From: Pseudomonadota bacterium
Lineage (GTDB): Bacteria > Pseudomonadota > Alphaproteobacteria > Sphingomonadales > Sphingomonadaceae
Assembly: GCA_023436615.1 (NCBI GenBank)
Contig: JAEZIO010000026.1
Span: 22,322-86,321 of the forward strand
Direction: 5' to 3'
Length of the DNA: 64,000 bases
The translations under genes were made by a program, and so were the position numbers. Below are positions 8,247 through 21,574 of the stretch, piece after piece. The first letter of the stretch is position 1, and every line of letters begins with the position of its first letter. The notes below the pieces were generated by a model that saw nothing but the letters and a program-made list of their open reading frames with translations, was not told the origin of the DNA and did no database searches.

Positions 8247-11163
8247 AGCGGCTGCGGAGCATTCGCGGCGACCCGCGGTCTTCACGATCCCGACCCACCG
8301 CTCGTTCGCGGACTCGCTGGTCGCAGGTCTCATTGCTCGATACGGGCGAGATCCGCTCATCCTCGCCAACGGCCGGATCCTGCTGCCGAACAACCGGGCG
8401 CTGAGAAGCATCACCGACGCATTCGTGCGCGCAAGCGGATCGGGCCTTGTTCTTCCGCGCCTCATCCCGGTCGGTGATCCCGAGTTGGAGGAGCGGATCG
8501 GCGGCGCGCTCGATCCCGCCGATTCGCGGGACCCTGTTCCGCCTGCCGTAGAGCCGCTGGAGCGGCTGTTCGCCCTTGCCGAGCTCGTCCAGCGCGACGG
8601 GGAAGGGGCGCTCGAAGCGTTGCGAATGGCGCGTGACGTCACGCGGACCCTGGACGCGCTGCTGATCGAGGAAGTCGAACCTGCGAGGCTTCGCGATGCG
8701 GCGGTCGATGCACCGGACCTCGCGACTCATTGGCAAGTTTCGCTCGACCGCCTGCGCGCGATCATCGAGCAATGGCCGCGGCGGCTTCGGGAAAGCGGCC
8801 GGATCGACCTGGCGGCCAGGCGTAACATCCTGCTCCATCGGCTGGCGGCGCGTTGGGAGCACGAGCCGCCTCCGGGTTTCACGGTCGCCGCTGGCATTAC
8901 GACGAGCGCACCCGCCGTCGCCTCGCTGCTGGCGCGGGTCGCGGCCATGCCGGAGGGAATGGTTGTTCTGCCCGGGCTGGCGCTTTCTTCCACGCTAGGC
9001 GATGACGAATGGGCGGCGCTCGGGCCGGAGGAAGGCGAGCGAGGCGAGGAAAGCCACCCGCAGTTCCACCTCAAGCTCCTCCTCGACCGGATTGGCATAG
9101 CTCGCGGCGAAGTCCGGCTTTGGCCCCGGGTCGGGGTCGCTGCGTCGACTGCTCTGCGCACGCGGGCGGTGGCGAACGCGATGGCATCCGCACGTTTTTC
9201 CGACAAATGGAGCCGGCTTGCCCCGCCGGAGCGCCGGCTGAGCGGGATTCGCACCGCCGTTCTGCCCGATTCCGCGGCCGAGGCGCAGGCGATAGCGCTT
9301 GCGATGCGCGAAGCTCTGGAGACGCCCGCACGGACGGTCGCTTTGGTGACCCCGGATCGCTCGCTCGCTCGCCGGGTCTCCGCTCTGCTCGCCCGTTGGG
9401 ACATCCAGGCGGACGACAGCGCCGGCAAGCCGCTTTCCGAGTTGCCTGCCGGAACGCTGCTCATGGCCATCGCCTCCGCCATCGCCGAGGATCTTGCACC
9501 GGTGCCGCTGCTCTCGCTGCTCAAGCATCCGCTGGTTGGCGGGGAGGAGGATGAGCGCCTGCGCTGGCTGGATGACGTTCGTCGTCTCGACCGCGCATTG
9601 CGAGGTCCAAGGCCGGCGCAGGGCCTCACCGGCCTCGACCGACATTTCGAGGACAAGGACCAGGAAGGCGAGTGCAAGGGTTGTCTCGCGGCGTGGCGGC
9701 GGGTGCGGCCAAGGCTCGCGCAGCTGGCGCAGATCGGGCGCGAGACCCGTTCACTGCGCGATTTCATCGAGCTGATCGTGCGATCGGCCGAAATCCTCGC
9801 CGGCGATCGCGGCTGGCGCGGCAATGACGGCCGAATGGCCGCCGAGCTGCTAGCGCAGCTCCAGGCTTGCGACGCCGCCCAGCGGGTGGATATCCGGGCC
9901 GACGAACTGGTCGCGATCCTCGGCGAACTCCTGGAGAGCCACAATTTGCGGCCGCCTTACGGCGGCCATCCGCGCGTGTTCATCTGGGGTTTGCTGGAGG
10001 CGCGGCTCCAGCAGGCCGACCTGATGATCCTCGCTGGGCTCAACGAAGGCGTTTGGCCGTCGGTGCCCAAGCCGGACCCGTGGCTCGCGCCGAAAATTCG
10101 CGGCAACCTCGGCCTGCCAGGCCTCGAATATCGCATCGGGCTTTCGGCGCACGACTTCGCAAGCGCTCTCGGCGCGCGCGAGGTCCTTGTCACCCGGGCC
10201 AAACGGGACGGCCGCTCGCCCACCGTCGCCTCGCGCTTTCTCCTGCGGCTGGAGGCGATCAGCGGCGGGCTGCCCCGCGATTTCCGGCTCGAACGGCTCG
10301 TTGCTGCCCTGGACGACCCCGGGCCTCCGCGGCCTGTGGAACGTCCGCAACCAGCGCCGCCGCCGGAGCAGCGGCCGGACAGGATTTCCGTGACTGCAGT
10401 GGACCGGCTCAAAGCGGATCCCTTCGCCTTCTACGCTCAGGCCATCCTCAAGTTGCGCGAGCTCGATCCGGTCGACGCGGATCATACGGCGCGGTGGAAG
10501 GGCAGTGCCATCCACCAGGTGTTCGAGGAGTGGTTGCGCGACGACCAGTGCGATCCCGCCAGGCTGCGGCCGCGTGCCGAACGGTTGCTTGCCGACAAGG
10601 CCATACACGCAATGCTTCGAGCCCTGTGGGGCCCGCGGGTGCTGGAAGCCGTCGATTCGCTGGCCGAGCTGGAACGCAAGAATCAGGAACGCGGGCGGAG
10701 GCCGCTTGTCGCCGAAGCGAAGGGGGAAACGCCGCTTGCCGGAGTTCTCGTGCACGGCCGCGTCGATCGCATCGACAGGCTTGCCGACGGGGGCCTTGCG
10801 ATCATCGACTACAAGACGGGATCGCCGCCGTCGGCCAAGGCCGTCCAGAGCGGGTTCGCGCTGCAGCTTGGCCTGCTCGGCCTGATTGCTCGCGCCGGCG
10901 GCATTGAAGGCGTGCAGGGCGACCCGGAGACCTTCGAATATTGGTCGTTAGCGCGGCGCCTGCTCGGCAAGAATCCCGTCCTTGCGACAAAGGACATGAG
11001 TGCGGCGGAATTCCTCGACCATGCCTTTCGCAACTTCGCCGAGGCCGCGGGAAAATGGCTGACGGGGACCGAGCCGTTCACCGCCAAGCTGAACCCGGCT
11101 TACGCGCCTTACGGAGAATATGACCAGCTGATGCGGCTGGAGGAATGGTACGGCCGCAAATGA
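8239..11163 (+). CDS. addB: AddB subunit of the AddAB helicase-nuclease
   Basis: Subunit of the double-strand-break end-processing complex that partners AddA. The product is 974 residues, and its N-terminus (VFTIPTHRSFADSLVAGL, residues 14-31) is the usual alphaproteobacterial AddB start. A RecB-like PD-(D/E)xK nuclease domain lies at the C-terminus, with RIDRL...AIIDYKTG at about residues 838-857. The start overlaps murU by 8 bases, so the gene is probably translated from the divL-tsaE-amgK-murU message. addA follows 187 bases later, with a minus-strand small gene in between. Confidence 0.93.
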   Translation: MPEAAAEHSRRPAVFTIPTHRSFADSLVAGLIARYGRDPLILANGRILLPNNRALRSITDAFVRASGSGLVLPRLIPVGDPELEERIGGALDPADSRDPVPPAVEPLERLFALAELVQRDGEGALEALRMARDVTRTLDALLIEEVEPARLRDAAVDAPDLATHWQVSLDRLRAIIEQWPRRLRESGRIDLAARRNILLHRLAARWEHEPPPGFTVAAGITTSAPAVASLLARVAAMPEGMVVLPGLALSSTLGDDEWAALGPEEGERGEESHPQFHLKLLLDRIGIARGEVRLWPRVGVAASTALRTRAVANAMASARFSDKWSRLAPPERRLSGIRTAVLPDSAAEAQAIALAMREALETPARTVALVTPDRSLARRVSALLARWDIQADDSAGKPLSELPAGTLLMAIASAIAEDLAPVPLLSLLKHPLVGGEEDERLRWLDDVRRLDRALRGPRPAQGLTGLDRHFEDKDQEGECKGCLAAWRRVRPRLAQLAQIGRETRSLRDFIELIVRSAEILAGDRGWRGNDGRMAAELLAQLQACDAAQRVDIRADELVAILGELLESHNLRPPYGGHPRVFIWGLLEARLQQADLMILAGLNEGVWPSVPKPDPWLAPKIRGNLGLPGLEYRIGLSAHDFASALGAREVLVTRAKRDGRSPTVASRFLLRLEAISGGLPRDFRLERLVAALDDPGPPRPVERPQPAPPPEQRPDRISVTAVDRLKADPFAFYAQAILKLRELDPVDADHTARWKGSAIHQVFEEWLRDDQCDPARLRPRAERLLADKAIHAMLRALWGPRVLEAVDSLAELERKNQERGRRPLVAEAKGETPLAGVLVHGRVDRIDRLADGGLAIIDYKTGSPPSAKAVQSGFALQLGLLGLIARAGGIEGVQGDPETFEYWSLARRLLGKNPVLATKDMSAAEFLDHAFRNFAEAAGKWLTGTEPFTAKLNPAYAPYGEYDQLMRLEEWYGRK

Positions 11164-11165
11164 CG

Positions 11166-11309
11166 CTAGTTGCGCGGCTTCTTCTTGACCTTCGAAGCGT
11201 ACAGCAAGGCCGCGACGATGGCGGCCGATCCGATTCCCACGGCGACGCCTGCCTTGACCAGCTTCTGGCGGCGCTCTTCGCTTGCCTTGTCGGTCTCGTC
11301 GTTGCTCAT
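11166..11309 (-). CDS. Small single-pass membrane protein, unknown function
   Basis: A 47-residue product: a charged N-terminus (MSNDETDKASEERRQKLVK), one membrane helix (AGVAVGIGSAAIVAALLYA) and a lysine-rich tail (SKVKKKPRN). AGAAG sits 5 bases before the ATG. The gene is convergent with addB (2-base gap) and divergent from addA (41 bases), filling the interval between the two. Function unknown. The composition (charged head, one clean helix, basic tail) and the Shine-Dalgarno site argue for a real gene, but a chance ORF cannot be excluded. Confidence 0.55.
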   Translation of the reverse strand: MSNDETDKASEERRQKLVKAGVAVGIGSAAIVAALLYASKVKKKPRN

Positions 11310-11350
11310 GCGCGCTTCTCTATGGGCTTCGCCGCGGCATTGGAAGCCGC

Positions 11351-14300
11351 ATGAGCGCACGCTTCCGCCCCTTGCCTCCACTGGAGGGCGCCCAGGCAAA
11401 GGCTGCCGATCCGCAGGCCCATGCGGCGCTTTCGGCGTCGGCGGGCACGGGCAAGACTGAGGTCCTCACCGCCCGGGTCCTGCGACTCTTGATTCAGGGC
11501 GCGCGACCGGAATCGCTGCTTTGCTTGACGTTCACCAAGGCGGCAGCCGCGGAGATGGCAAACCGCATCGGCAAGCGCCTGGCGGACTGGGTGCGGCTGA
11601 AAGACAGCGAGCTCGCACGCGATCTCCTCAATCTTGGCGAGGGCAACGACCCGATCACCCTGCGGCGCGCCCGGCAATTGTTCGCCAAGGTCCTCGACTG
11701 CGCAGGCGGGCTCAAGATCCAGACGATCCACGCTTTCGCGCAATCGCTTCTCGCGGCATTTCCAGTCGAAGCCGGAATCGCGCCCGGCTTCGAACCGATC
11801 GAAGGACGGGCCGAACAGGAGCTGGTCAGGCGCACGCTCGCGGAGCTCATGGCCGACGCGGAATCGCAGGGGGACACCCAGCTCATCGCCGACGTACAGT
11901 GCCTCAGCCGTCGGCTCGGCGAGATGGGGGCGGTCGACTATCTTCGCGAGTGCGCGCGGCGGCACGAAGCTCTGCAGGCATTCGGGTCACCCGGCGACAT
12001 CGAAGCCATTGTCCGCAAGATGCTCGACCTGCCGGACGGCTCGGTGGAAGAGTATCTGGCCGCGCATTGCGCGGACGACCGCTTCGATTGCGACGTGCTG
12101 CGGGCCGTTGCCGAGGCGAACAAGCGATGGGGCACCGCGTCCGGCGCCGCCATAGTGGAAAAGGTCGAGCGCTGGATCGCAATGGATTCGCCATCGCGCA
12201 GCGCGGCGCTGCCGGAACTCGCCTTGATCGTGTTCACCGGCTCAGGCGAGCTGCGGCGGGTCCAGGCGGGCCAGCGAAAAGCCGATCCCCACTATGATTC
12301 GCATGCCGAACGGCTGGCCGGGGCAGTCGGGACTCTCCTGACAATTCAGAAGGGTTCGCGGCTGGCGATGGACATCGCGGCCGGGCTGCGCGCGGGCCAG
12401 GCATTTGCCGGCGCCTACACCCGCGCGAAGCGAAGCGCCGGAGTCGCGGACTTCGACGATTTGATCAACTGGACGCGCGAGCTGCTCGCCAAACCGGGGA
12501 TGGGCGACTGGGTACGATACAAGCTGGACCGTCAGGTCGATCACATTCTCGTCGATGAGGCACAGGACACGAACGCAGCGCAATGGCAGATCATCGACAG
12601 ACTGGTGGAAGAGTATTTCAGCGGCGCAAGCGAGGCGGACCAGCGCTGGCGCACTCTGTTCATGGTCGGCGACTTCAAGCAGGCCATCTACGGCTTCCAG
12701 GGCACGGATCCGGAGCAATTCGAGCGTGCCCGCGCCGAGTACCGAGGCCGGTCGAGCCAATTGCTCGAAGCCGAGCGCGAGCTTGAGCAAGCGAAGGAGC
12801 GAGCGCGCGAATTCCGCGACCTGTCCATCGGTTCGAGCTTCCGGTCGGCTCAGCCGATACTCGATGTCGTCGACGCGGTGATCGGCGAGCTCGGCTTTAC
12901 CGCCATCGGCCTTCCCGAGGCGCCAGCCTCGCATGTAGCCCACCACAGGGAACGGCCCGGACAGGTGGAGCTGTGGCCGCCGTTCGCGGTCGATCAGGCC
13001 GAAGACGATGAGGAAGAAGGTGAGGAGCGCTGGGTGGAGGCGCGCGCGCGGCTTTACGCGGAAGACCTGGCGTCGCGGATCAGCGCGCTCGTCGATGACG
13101 CGCCCGTGCTCGGATCGACCGAGCGGCCGCTCGCGCCGGGCGACATACTGGTCCTGGTCAGAAGCCGCGGCGAGCTTGCATCGCTGATCGTGGCCCGGTT
13201 GTTCGCCAAGGGTGTGCCGGTGGCGGGCGTCGACCGCCTCCACCTCCAGGAACCGCTCGCCGTGCAGGACCTGCTGGCCGCGATCCGGTTCGCGGTGCAG
13301 CCGGGCGATGATCTCAGCCTTGCCAGTTTGCTGGTGTCGCCACTGATCGGCTGGGACCAGGATCGGCTGCGCGAGCTCGCCTACGGCCGCGGCGTCAGCT
13401 TGTGGCGCGAACTTCGCCGTCGCTCGAACGAAAATCCGGCATTCAGCGAGACGCACGCTTTGTTGTCCGAACTCCTGCGGATCGCGGATTTCACCACGCC
13501 CTCGAACTTCCTCGAGACGCTGCTGTCCGGCCCGATGCAGGGACGGCGCAAGCTCTACTCGCGGCTTGGAATCGCATCGCGGGATCCGATCGATGAATTG
13601 ATGAACAGCGCCATCGATTTCGAGCGGAGCGAAATTCCCTCGCTCGATCGCTTTTTATCGTGGTTCTCGCGCGGCGAGGTCGATGTCCAGCGCGACCCCG
13701 CGGCACCCGCCAACGAGGTGCGAGTCATGACGGTGCACGGGGCCAAAGGCCTGCAGGCGCCCGTCGTCATCCTCGCGGATTCGACTGCGGATCCGAAGAA
13801 GCTCGGGCGAACGCCCGTCCTCATGGATATTCCAACGCAGCGCGGCGACGCCCCCGTTCTGCGTCCGAAGAAGGACGAGCGCCGATCCCCGTTCGCCGAG
13901 CTGCTCGCCGATGAAGAGCGGCGCGACCTGCAGGAGCACTGGAGGCTTCTCTATGTCGCCCTCACGCGTGGAGCCGACAGGTTGATCGTCGCCGGAATGG
14001 CGCCCAAGCAAAAGAAGGACGGATCGGACCCCAGGCCGGAAAACTGCTGGCACCGGGCCGTACAGAGCGCGATGCAGGCCGTCGGCGCGTCCCCGCTGGA
14101 GACCGGCTCCGGCGTGAAGCTGGTTTACGGACGGGACGCCCCGGTTCGAGCGAGAAAGCGCCGCTCGGTCACGGTGCCGAAGGCGGAGGTGCCGTCCTGG
14201 GCCAGACAGCCCGCGCCGCCGGAAACCCGTCCGCCCGGGCCACTCGCACCCTCGGCCATGGCAGAGGACCGCGAAGCTGCGGCTCCGCCATCGGACGCAA

Positions 14301-14776
14301 TGCGGGCGGCCGCCGAACGCGGCACTGCGATCCACGCTCTTCTCGAACGGCTGCCGCCGGTCGCCCCGGCAAAGCGGGAGGAAGCGGCTCTGGCGTGGCT
14401 TCGGCATTCGGCCGGAATTGGCGATTCCGAGGCTGCCTCGGACATCGCCCGGACCGTATGCACGCTTATCGCAGACGATCGTTTCGGGGTGCTGTTCGGG
14501 CCGGGATCGCTTGCCGAAGCGCCGATCGCGGCAACGCTCCCGGACGGCCGCGTGATCGCGGGGACCGTCGACCGGCTGCTCGTCCAGCCGGACCGAATCC
14601 TCGTCGTCGATTACAAGACAGGTCGCGTCCCCGCCGGCGAAGCCGACATCCCGCCGGCGCATCGCTTGCAAATGAACGCATACCGCGAGGCGCTCTCGGT
14701 GATCTTCCCGGGCCGCCGAATCGAAACGGCGCTTCTTTACACGGCTGCGGCGCAATTCTTCCCGCTCGCCGGTTGA
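11351..14776 (+). CDS. addA: AddA helicase-nuclease subunit
   Basis: UvrD-family 3'-5' helicase and nuclease subunit of AddAB. The product is 1141 residues from ATG 11351. Walker A is ASAGTGKT (residues 29-36), motif Ia is CLTFTKAAAAEM, Walker B is LVDEAQDTN (about residue 400), and later motifs include VMTVHGAKGLQ. A C-terminal RecB-like nuclease has VVDYKTGRVP near residue 1085. The reading frame is open further upstream, but this start gives the family-typical N-terminus and leaves room for the divergent small gene. trxA follows 57 bases later. Confidence 0.95.
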   Translation: MSARFRPLPPLEGAQAKAADPQAHAALSASAGTGKTEVLTARVLRLLIQGARPESLLCLTFTKAAAAEMANRIGKRLADWVRLKDSELARDLLNLGEGNDPITLRRARQLFAKVLDCAGGLKIQTIHAFAQSLLAAFPVEAGIAPGFEPIEGRAEQELVRRTLAELMADAESQGDTQLIADVQCLSRRLGEMGAVDYLRECARRHEALQAFGSPGDIEAIVRKMLDLPDGSVEEYLAAHCADDRFDCDVLRAVAEANKRWGTASGAAIVEKVERWIAMDSPSRSAALPELALIVFTGSGELRRVQAGQRKADPHYDSHAERLAGAVGTLLTIQKGSRLAMDIAAGLRAGQAFAGAYTRAKRSAGVADFDDLINWTRELLAKPGMGDWVRYKLDRQVDHILVDEAQDTNAAQWQIIDRLVEEYFSGASEADQRWRTLFMVGDFKQAIYGFQGTDPEQFERARAEYRGRSSQLLEAERELEQAKERAREFRDLSIGSSFRSAQPILDVVDAVIGELGFTAIGLPEAPASHVAHHRERPGQVELWPPFAVDQAEDDEEEGEERWVEARARLYAEDLASRISALVDDAPVLGSTERPLAPGDILVLVRSRGELASLIVARLFAKGVPVAGVDRLHLQEPLAVQDLLAAIRFAVQPGDDLSLASLLVSPLIGWDQDRLRELAYGRGVSLWRELRRRSNENPAFSETHALLSELLRIADFTTPSNFLETLLSGPMQGRRKLYSRLGIASRDPIDELMNSAIDFERSEIPSLDRFLSWFSRGEVDVQRDPAAPANEVRVMTVHGAKGLQAPVVILADSTADPKKLGRTPVLMDIPTQRGDAPVLRPKKDERRSPFAELLADEERRDLQEHWRLLYVALTRGADRLIVAGMAPKQKKDGSDPRPENCWHRAVQSAMQAVGASPLETGSGVKLVYGRDAPVRARKRRSVTVPKAEVPSWARQPAPPETRPPGPLAPSAMAEDREAAAPPSDAMRAAAERGTAIHALLERLPPVAPAKREEAALAWLRHSAGIGDSEAASDIARTVCTLIADDRFGVLFGPGSLAEAPIAATLPDGRVIAGTVDRLLVQPDRILVVDYKTGRVPAGEADIPPAHRLQMNAYREALSVIFPGRRIETALLYTAAAQFFPLAG

Positions 14777-14833
14777 GCGCGGCTGTCCCGCTGCCCATAT
14801 GGCAGGCAAGCCGAATCGAAGGAGACCCGACCC

Positions 14834-15154
14834 ATGGCCACGAAGACCGTCACCGACCAGAATTTCGCAAGCGACGTCCTGGGTGCGTCGGGTCCGGTCC
14901 TGGTCGATTTCTGGGCCGAGTGGTGCGGGCCGTGCCGGATGATCGCTCCGGCCCTCGAGGAAATCTCGAACGATCTTGGCGAAAAGGTCACCGTCGCCAA
15001 GCTCAACATCGACGAAAACCCGGACGTTCCGGCACGCTATGGCGTGCGCGGCATTCCGACGATGCTGCTATTCAAGGATGGCCAGCCGGTTGCCCAAAAG
15101 GTCGGCGCTGCGCCGCGCAGCCAGATCCAGCAGTGGCTCGAGGGTAACCTCTAA
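14834..15154 (+). CDS. trxA: Thioredoxin
   Basis: Cytosolic disulfide reductase of 106 residues with the active site WCGPC (Cys31, Cys34) and the cis-proline segment RGIPT. AAGGAG lies 8-9 bases before the ATG. The stop codon nests in the stop of the convergent GFA gene: CTAA at 15151-15154 reads TAA on plus and TAG on minus. Placement just after addA is common in alphaproteobacteria. Confidence 0.96.
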   Translation: MATKTVTDQNFASDVLGASGPVLVDFWAEWCGPCRMIAPALEEISNDLGEKVTVAKLNIDENPDVPARYGVRGIPTMLLFKDGQPVAQKVGAAPRSQIQQWLEGNL

Positions 15155-15591
15155 GAGTCTGGAGGCTCGGTTCCGTCGAGTCCGCGCGTATCCGGCCGGA
15201 ACTTGTCGTGCCTCGGTAGGTCGTCGCCGGGATCGAACCAACCGATCCTGCTCCGCCAGAAGATGTGGAAGCCCGGCGACGCTGTTTCCGGCTCGTCGAG
15301 CGTGGCGACGCTGAAATCGACAGTCTCAGGCTGATGGTCGACCTTCATCAGGAAGGGGGTCCCGCAGTCGCCGCAGAACTCGCGGTGGCCGAACGACGAT
15401 GAGGCGACCGAACGCACCTTGTCCGCGCCCCGAGTCCATTGGAGATCGCGCGCCGGGACGCTGGCAAAGACCATCCCCGGAGCGCCGCTGTTGAGCTGGC
15501 ACGTCCGGCAGTGGCACCAGCCGCAGTCGAAGGGCGCGCTCGTCAACTCGTATCGGACGGCTCCGCACATGCATCCGCCGCCAAGAGCCAT
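15151..15591 (-). CDS. GFA (CENP-V/GFA domain) zinc-binding family protein
   Basis: The 146-residue protein has the cysteine arrangement of the glutathione-dependent formaldehyde-activating (GFA) fold: Cys7/Cys9, Cys23/Cys26/Cys28/Cys31 and Cys72/Cys75 (FCGDCGTPF). Family members bind zinc. The formaldehyde-glutathione role is shown for few of them, so the reaction here is not assigned. The gene is transcribed away from secA, and the 117-base gap between them must hold both promoters. Confidence 0.85.
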   Translation of the reverse strand: MALGGGCMCGAVRYELTSAPFDCGWCHCRTCQLNSGAPGMVFASVPARDLQWTRGADKVRSVASSSFGHREFCGDCGTPFLMKVDHQPETVDFSVATLDEPETASPGFHIFWRSRIGWFDPGDDLPRHDKFRPDTRGLDGTEPPDS

Positions 15592-15605
15592 CGTCTTCTC
15601 CTAAA

Positions 15606-15634
15606 TTGACTAAGCCTGGCGCCGTTCCTACATC
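15606..15634 (+). promoter_or_regulatory. Sigma70-type promoter for secA
   Basis: TTGACT (15606-15611), a spacer of exactly 17 bases, then TACATC (15629-15634). Transcription would start near 15641, leaving about a 68-base leader before secA. The -35 box is one base off consensus. This is the best promoter match in the secA/GFA divergent gap. Confidence 0.55.
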
Positions 15635-15708
15635 GCCCGCCGCAACGCTCGCGCGCGGGTGAGGCAGGGCCGTTCCGCCCAAGCGCCCTGAGCATCTAAA
15701 GGATTTCC

Positions 15709-18443
<2,735 letters not shown>

Positions 18444-18444
<1 letters not shown>

Positions 18445-18470
18445 CTGACGGGGCGCGAAGCGCCGTCAGC
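18444..18470 (+). other. Strong hairpin at the secA stop codon
   Basis: Outer stem GCTGAC/GTCAGC and inner stem GGCGC/GCGCC with a GAA loop and a two-base bulge, starting on the last base of the secA stop codon. It looks like a terminator stem but has no T-tract, and it lies inside the N-terminal part of the inferred putA frame. It could attenuate or couple expression of the two genes. Confidence 0.5.
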
Positions 18471-21400
18471 ATCGACCGGCTCGAGGTCAGGCTCGCCTAC
18501 CGCCCAGAGGAAGAAGAAGTCGCGGCCGAGCGCGTCGAGCAGGCTCGGCTGAAGCCCCGCGAGTTGAAGGAAGCGACGTCGATCGCCCGGACGCTGGTGA
18601 ACGGCATGCGCTCGACCAAGCCGACCGGGCTCGACGCGTTTCTGCATACCTACGACCTGGGCAGCGACGAAGGCATCGCGCTCATGTGCCTGGCAGAGGC
18701 GCTACTGCGCATTCCGGACGCCCATACGGCGGACGAGCTGATTGCCGACAAGCTATCGAAGCCGCGCTGGGCCGAGAAGCTCGGAGAGTCGGATTCCGCC
18801 TTCGTCAACGCGGCGACTTTCTCGCTGCTTCTGACCGGCAAGGTGCTCGAAAATGCCAACGATCGGTCCGACAACTGGCGTTCAGCCATCGGCCGGGCCG
18901 TCGGAAGGCTCGGCGAGCCGGTCATCCGCACCGCCGTCGACCAGGCGATGCGGATCCTGGGCAAACAATTCGTCTTCGGACGCACGATCGACGAAGCGCT
19001 CAAGCGTGCGGCGCCGGAGCGGAAGAACGGCCTGAGCCACAGCTTCGACATGCTCGGCGAGGCCGCGCGGACCTTCGCCGATGCGGACCGGTACGCCGAT
19101 TCCTATCGCGACGCGCTCGACCGGATCGCCAAGGAAGCGAAGGGCGGCTTCGCGCGGTCGCCGGGGATTTCCGTGAAGCTCTCCGCCCTCCATCCGCGAT
19201 ACGAGTGGAGCCACGCGGAAGCTGCCAAGGCGTATATCCTACCAGTGCTTCGCGAGCTCGCGGCCAAAGCCAGCGCGGCGGACGTCCATTTGACCATCGA
19301 TGCGGAGGAAGCCGACCGGCTCGAGCTTCAGATGGACATGTTCGAGGCGCTGGCCGCGGACGACAAACTGTTCGCGAACGGCTGGGCCGGCTTCGGGATC
19401 GCCATCCAGGCCTATCAGAAGCGGGCGCGGCCGTTGTGCGAGTGGACGGTCGATCTGGCTCGCGCGCACGGCCGCAAGTTCATGATCCGGCTCGTGAAAG
19501 GCGCCTATTGGGATACCGAAGTGAAGCTCGCGCAGGTCGCCGGTCTCACCGACTATCCGGTCTTCACGCGCAAGGTCGCGACCGACGTCTCCTATCTCGC
19601 CTGCGCCAAGGTCCTGCTGGATGCGAGCGACGTCATTTATCCGGCATTCGCCACGCATAATGCGAACACGATCGGGCAGGTGAAGGCTCTCGCCGGCGCC
19701 ACGAGATTCGAGTTCCAGCGCCTCCACGGCATGGGCGAGGAGCTCTACGCCGAGCTTTCGAAGCTGGAGAAGCATCTCGGCGATCCGCAGACCCCGGTGC
19801 GGATCTATGCGCCGGTCGGAAGCCACAAGGAGCTGCTTGCCTATCTCGTGAGGCGGCTGCTCGAGAACGGCGCAAACTCGAGCTTCGTCAATCGAATCGC
19901 CGACGAGGAAGTCTCGGTCGACCAACTGGTCGGCGACCCGGTTGCTGAGCTCGAAGCACTGACGCCGAAGCGGAACCCGAAAATCGTGCTTCCGCCCGAC
20001 CTGTTCGCGCCCCAGCGCCGCAACAGTAGAGGCGTCGACCTCAGCGATCCGCTCGTGCGCGAGCCGTTGCTCGAGCGGCTCAAGGCGCTCGAAAGCCGAA
20101 GCTGGATTGCCAAACCGGGGCTTGGAACGGGCGAGGCCCGGGCCATCGTCTCTCCCCACGATCATAGAATCACCGTCGGAACGACCTTCGAGGCGAGCGC
20201 CGAGGACGTCGACCGCATGGCGCGTGCGGCGCACGCCGCGCAGGTCGATTGGGATTCGCTCGGCGGCGAGGCCCGAGCGGAGATCCTGGAACGGGCCGCC
20301 GACCTTTACGAAGAGCATTCGGAGGAATTCTTCTCGCTGTGCATCCGCGAAGCCGGGAAGACCATCGTCGACGCGGTCCTCGAAGTTCGCGAAGCCGTGG
20401 ATTTCCTGCGTTTTTACGCTTCCGAAGCCCGTCGGCAGTTCGCGCGGCCGCTGCCGCTGCCGGGCCCCACCGGCGAGCAGAACGAGCTTCGACTGCATGG
20501 GCGCGGCGTCATCGCCAGCATTTCGCCGTGGAATTTCCCGCTCGCCATCTTCACGGGGCTGATGTCGGCGCCGCTCGCCGCGGGCAATGCCGTCATCGCA
20601 AAGCCGGCCGGCCAGACGCCGTTGATCGGGGCCCTTGCGGTCGAGCTGATGCACCGGGCGGGCGTTCCCGAGGACATCCTGCAGCTGGCGCCAGGCTCGG
20701 GCAGGGTCGTCGGCGGGACTTTGACGGCGCATCCGCTGCTTGCCGGCGTCGTCTTCACCGGATCGACCGAAACCGCGCACCAAATCAACCGCACGCTCGC
20801 CGAACGCAATGGCCCGATTATTCCCTTCGTTGCCGAGACCGGCGGGCAGAATGCGATGATCGTGGACAGCTCGGCGCTGCCAGAACAGGTGACGCGCGAC
20901 GTCATTTCTTCCGCTTTCCAGAGCGCCGGCCAGCGCTGCTCGGCCCTGCGGGCCCTGTTCGTGCAGGAGGATGTCGCCGACGCGATGATCGAGATGATCG
21001 CGGGCGCGATGGAGGCGCTTAAGGTCGGCGACCCGTCCGATCCGGCAACGGACGTAGGCCCCGTCATCGACCAGGCCGCGAAGAAGGTGCTCGACGACCA
21101 CCTGCAATGGCTCGACAAGAACGCGAAGAAAATCTGCCGGCTGGAGCCGCCGAAAGAGGCGAAGCACGGCTGTTTCGTTCCGCCTGCACTCTATGAAATC
21201 CAATCGCTGAACCAATTGGACCGGGAGAATTTTGGCGCGATCCTCCACGTCGTCCGCTATCGCGGCGACAGGCTCGACGAGGTGGTCGAGGCGATCAACA
21301 CCACCGGTTATGGCCTGACGCTCGGCCTCCAGAGCCGCATCGACACCGTCCGTGATTATGTCGAGAAGCACGCGCGTGTCGGCAATCTCTACGTCAACCG

Positions 21401-21574
21401 CAACCAGATCGGCGCGGTGGTAGAAAGCCAGCCGTTCGGCGGCGAGGGGCTGTCGGGAACCGGTCCGAAGGCCGGCGGCCCGCACTATGTCGCGCGCTTC
21501 GCGACCGAGCGCGTGACCTGCATCGACACGACGGCAGCCGGCGGCAATGCCAGCCTGATGGCGTCGCTCGAGGG

